Of a stretch of DNA of 20,567 nt, positions 18,671-20,567 are shown in pieces; the first letter of the stretch is position 1; each line of letters starts with the position of its first letter. A program made the position numbers and the translations under genes. The notes under the pieces are model-generated. The model did not search any database. It was given only the letters and a program-made list of their open reading frames with translations, and was not told where the DNA came from. Source of the DNA: Saccoglossus kowalevskii (lineage: Eukaryota > Hemichordata > Enteropneusta > Harrimaniidae); NCBI RefSeq assembly GCF_000003605.2, contig NW_003109991.1, positions 57,855-78,421 on the forward strand. The letters run 5' to 3'.

Positions 18671-19205
18671 GTAATTTGGTTCAATTTTTACCTAACTCGT
18701 GAATGCATTTACAACACTTTGCTATAAATTCATGCTATATTATTCTGTCCTAATGGTATATATATTTAAATGCCTCATTGGCAGCTGGTTGTGTTACAAT
18801 AGTTGTATTTCGTCAGTCTAAGGCGCTTTAAAAAGTTTTTATTTATCTTATGTGCATTGTAAATTTGTTCTGAAACGTCCTCATTTACAAATGCTAAGCA
18901 GGAACTGAAATTTAGTCTCATGCTGTTTTGTCAGGAGAAAATGTTGTACAATAGGCGTATAGATGTGTGTCGGATGACCATGGGGATAACTAAATCTTTT
19001 TTTTTTAATATGGTGGTCTAAAATTAGGGATTTAAAAAAAATACATTCACACTGAAATTTGACAATTACGAAGAGTCAAGTGATATTGTAAGTACGTCAA
19101 GTTTGTTGGACGAGAGTAATCGGCTCATTGGACGAAAACTAATTAAATTCAGTAATACATCTTTCTGTCTCATGCCACTAATTATGATGCATGGTAAGTG
19201 ACTAC
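18671..19205 (+). repeat. Long direct repeat, copy B
   Basis: Same orientation as 1-525. Compared with copy A it lacks a short segment near 18896 and carries an extra block of about 27 bp after tgatattgta near 19090. Similarity stops at about 19205, exactly where a LINE-like coding fragment begins. It could be a dispersed repeat or the flank of an 18.7-kb duplicated unit containing the LRAT pair. Confidence 0.9.
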
Positions 19206-19364
19206 TCCACTCTGCTTTCTTGTAAAGCTTACCCTTCTGAAAGAAAAACCCTTTACGATGACTTTAGCAAAATATTTACTAATTTACATGAGATGGACAA
19301 AACAGAAAAATTCAAGATAATCATCAAAGTAGCAGATAAACATTTACTGAAAACACTAATCTAA
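19203..19364 (+). pseudogene. C-terminal fragment of a LINE-like reverse transcriptase ORF
   Basis: One frame is open to TAA at 19362 and encodes a segment with LLSCKAYPSERKTLYDDF, then EKFKIIIK and a Leu-rich end. The pattern of a hydrophobic residue plus Cys, a Tyr-Asp-Asp/Asp-Leu-like block and EKF near the C-terminus is typical of the tail of non-LTR retrotransposon ORF2. It is followed by an AT-rich tail ending in AATAAAGTG then TTATTGTATTG near 19540, typical of some LINE 3' ends. No reverse transcriptase core is present, so this is a 5'-truncated copy. The clade is not assigned. Confidence 0.5.
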
Positions 19365-19540
19365 TACATTGATAATGCAAACTTGAAAAGAAGCATTTAG
19401 TAACTTTCTTTGTTTTTGATACTTTTATTATAATTAATGTGTGTTCATGTTTTCATTAATTTAACTTTATTACTCAGAGCCGAAAAAAATTGTAATTTCT
19501 TTACGGTGATAATAAAGTGTTATTGTATTGTTTACAGAGT
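19365..19540 (+). mobile_element. Probable 3' UTR of the truncated LINE-like element
   Basis: AT-rich, non-coding, in line with the C-terminal fragment before it. It ends with GATAATAAAGTG and TTATTGTATTG, a short pentamer-like tail as seen at the 3' end of several LINE families. The next unique sequence begins around 19541, with a run of G at 19551-19561. Confidence 0.4.
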
Positions 19541-20567
19541 GTCTAGACCGGGGGGGGGGGGTTCTAGAGTAAAAGTGCACCTAAATTACGCACCCATGCA
19601 TTGTTAAATACTTGTCTCTGTGTTTTTATTTATAAAATAAACAACTTGGGCGGCGGCATTAAAAATTAAATTATTACTGTAGGTGTTTTCGAGGTAAATT
19701 AGAATGGCTTTCCAATATAACACTTTGTTTCCACTATCCGGGAACTTGAAACTAACATATATATTCGAAGGGGAATGGGCTGTTTTTTATCCATGTAATT
19801 ATGAACCAAAGTGACCTTTGTGATACCAAATTAATATAGTTGAATGATCTAATGGGCGACTATAAATTCATTTAGTCGGTCAGTAACCTTACACTACCAT
19901 AGTAACACACCGTGAGCGACGTTAACTACCAAATTTGAATGATATCAGCATGTTACAATTTTTTGACTTTATTTTTTGTAAACAAGAATGGCCGCAGAAT
20001 TTCATCGTTTTCTAAAAAGTAACTGAACATTCAACACAATATGTCCTGCCTTTGTAGCAAATCAAGCTAAATTGGTAAAACTATCACTAAGAAAGGGACA
20101 GAAAATCAAATGACCGCCTTCTGATCGTTTTGAATCTAATCACGAAAGAAAATTACCTTCGTCATAAAAAAAACAAATCGACGTTTATATGTCGTCCTTT
20201 CTGACTTAGTTTTGTACCAACATGGAACAAAACCGGTCCAGGCATGTCCTAGATCTGACGATGAGAGACGAATGCATGGACAAGCGGACGAACAGAACTC
20301 AAAGCATATGACTAATATCGTAATATGGAAAAATATGGGGTGAGAATAAAGAACTGCGTGTTTGCACGTGATTATGTTCTAACCTATACAATCAGTGAGG
20401 TTCAAAGGTCAACTTTTATTTATTTTGTACTGAACTTCCAGGTGGGTACACAATTGTCATGCAAATCTGAACTACTAGTATTCATATCATTTATAATGGC
20501 GTCATACAACAAACTGGCAGTAGATAGTCCGATAAAGAAAGCCGTTGCAGTTACGTTGGTTATACTG
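19541..20567. other. Unassigned 3' flank
   Basis: Begins with an 11-G run (19551-19561). Mostly AT-rich, with a few less AT-rich spots (20220-20300). No open frame, repeat or motif I can support. The last bases (atggcgtcatacaacaaact onward, ATG at 20497) open a short frame (MASYNKLAVDSPIKKAVAV...) that runs to the window edge and could be the start of a gene cut off here. Confidence 0.4.
20497..20567 (+). CDS. Possible N-terminal start of a gene cut by the window end
   Basis: ATG at 20497 with A at -3 (ATA ATG G) opens a frame uninterrupted to the edge (23 codons): polar MASYNKLAVDSPIKK followed by hydrophobic AVAVTLVIL. This could be a start exon encoding a short cytoplasmic tail and a signal anchor. 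It is too short to judge. Confidence 0.25.

Noticed and set aside
1-19205. The two long direct repeats as LTRs of one retroelement
   Set aside because: The interval holds LRAT-like host genes and no gag, protease, reverse transcriptase or integrase. Copy B ends at a LINE-like fragment, and there is no tRNA primer site or polypurine tract at the inner edges.
1-20567. CRISPR arrays, bacterial operons, tRNA or rRNA genes
   Set aside because: No regularly spaced short repeats, no ribosome-binding sites or packed frames, and no tRNA-like or rRNA-like conserved segment was seen on either strand.

Overview
This window looks like nuclear DNA from a multicellular animal, most plausibly an aquatic invertebrate. 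It is AT-rich (roughly two thirds A+T by eye), has no bacterial-style gene packing, and contains short coding exons with GT-AG introns, TTAA-flanked inverted-repeat elements, a LINE-like 3' fragment and many diverged local duplications. I cannot name the species. A deuterostome such as a lancelet, hemichordate or echinoderm is a guess, from my recollection that LRAT-domain families are expanded there.

The only genes I can assemble with confidence are two divergent LRAT/PLAAT-type genes (permuted NlpC/P60 fold). The minus-strand gene has three coding exons at 6727-6637, 6192-6054 and 2490-2265, giving 151 aa. It keeps every hallmark, including the NNCEHF nucleophile motif. The plus-strand gene has exons at 13172-13268, 14410-14563 and 16336-16537, giving 150 aa. 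It splits at the same two protein positions with the same intron phases, so the two are old duplicates. In the plus copy the first catalytic His is Cys and the nucleophile Cys is Ser, which makes it a candidate pseudoenzyme or an altered-chemistry paralog. Neither protein has the C-terminal membrane anchor of vertebrate PLAAT or LRAT proteins.

Layout: 1-525 is one copy of a repeat that returns at 18671-19205. 1037-1318 is a TTAA-flanked inverted-repeat element. 2265-6727 is the minus LRAT gene, whose 3.6-kb intron holds unexplained open stretches. 6728-12440 is the spacer between the divergent genes and is full of diverged duplications (7.7-8.0, 8.06/9.02, 8.3/10.7, 8.8/9.15 and 11.45-11.87 kb). 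A 156-bp TTAA-flanked inverted-repeat element sits at 12938-13093, about 70 bp before the first plus LRAT exon. 13172-16537 is the plus LRAT gene. 16.98-18.31 kb is a less AT-rich block with several short protein-like frames, probably a decayed gene or element. 18671-19205 is the second long repeat copy, followed immediately by a truncated LINE-like 3' end (about 19203-19540). The rest, to 20567, shows nothing I can name.

All exon structures are read from the sequence by frame, motif and splice-site logic. No transcript or database search was available.
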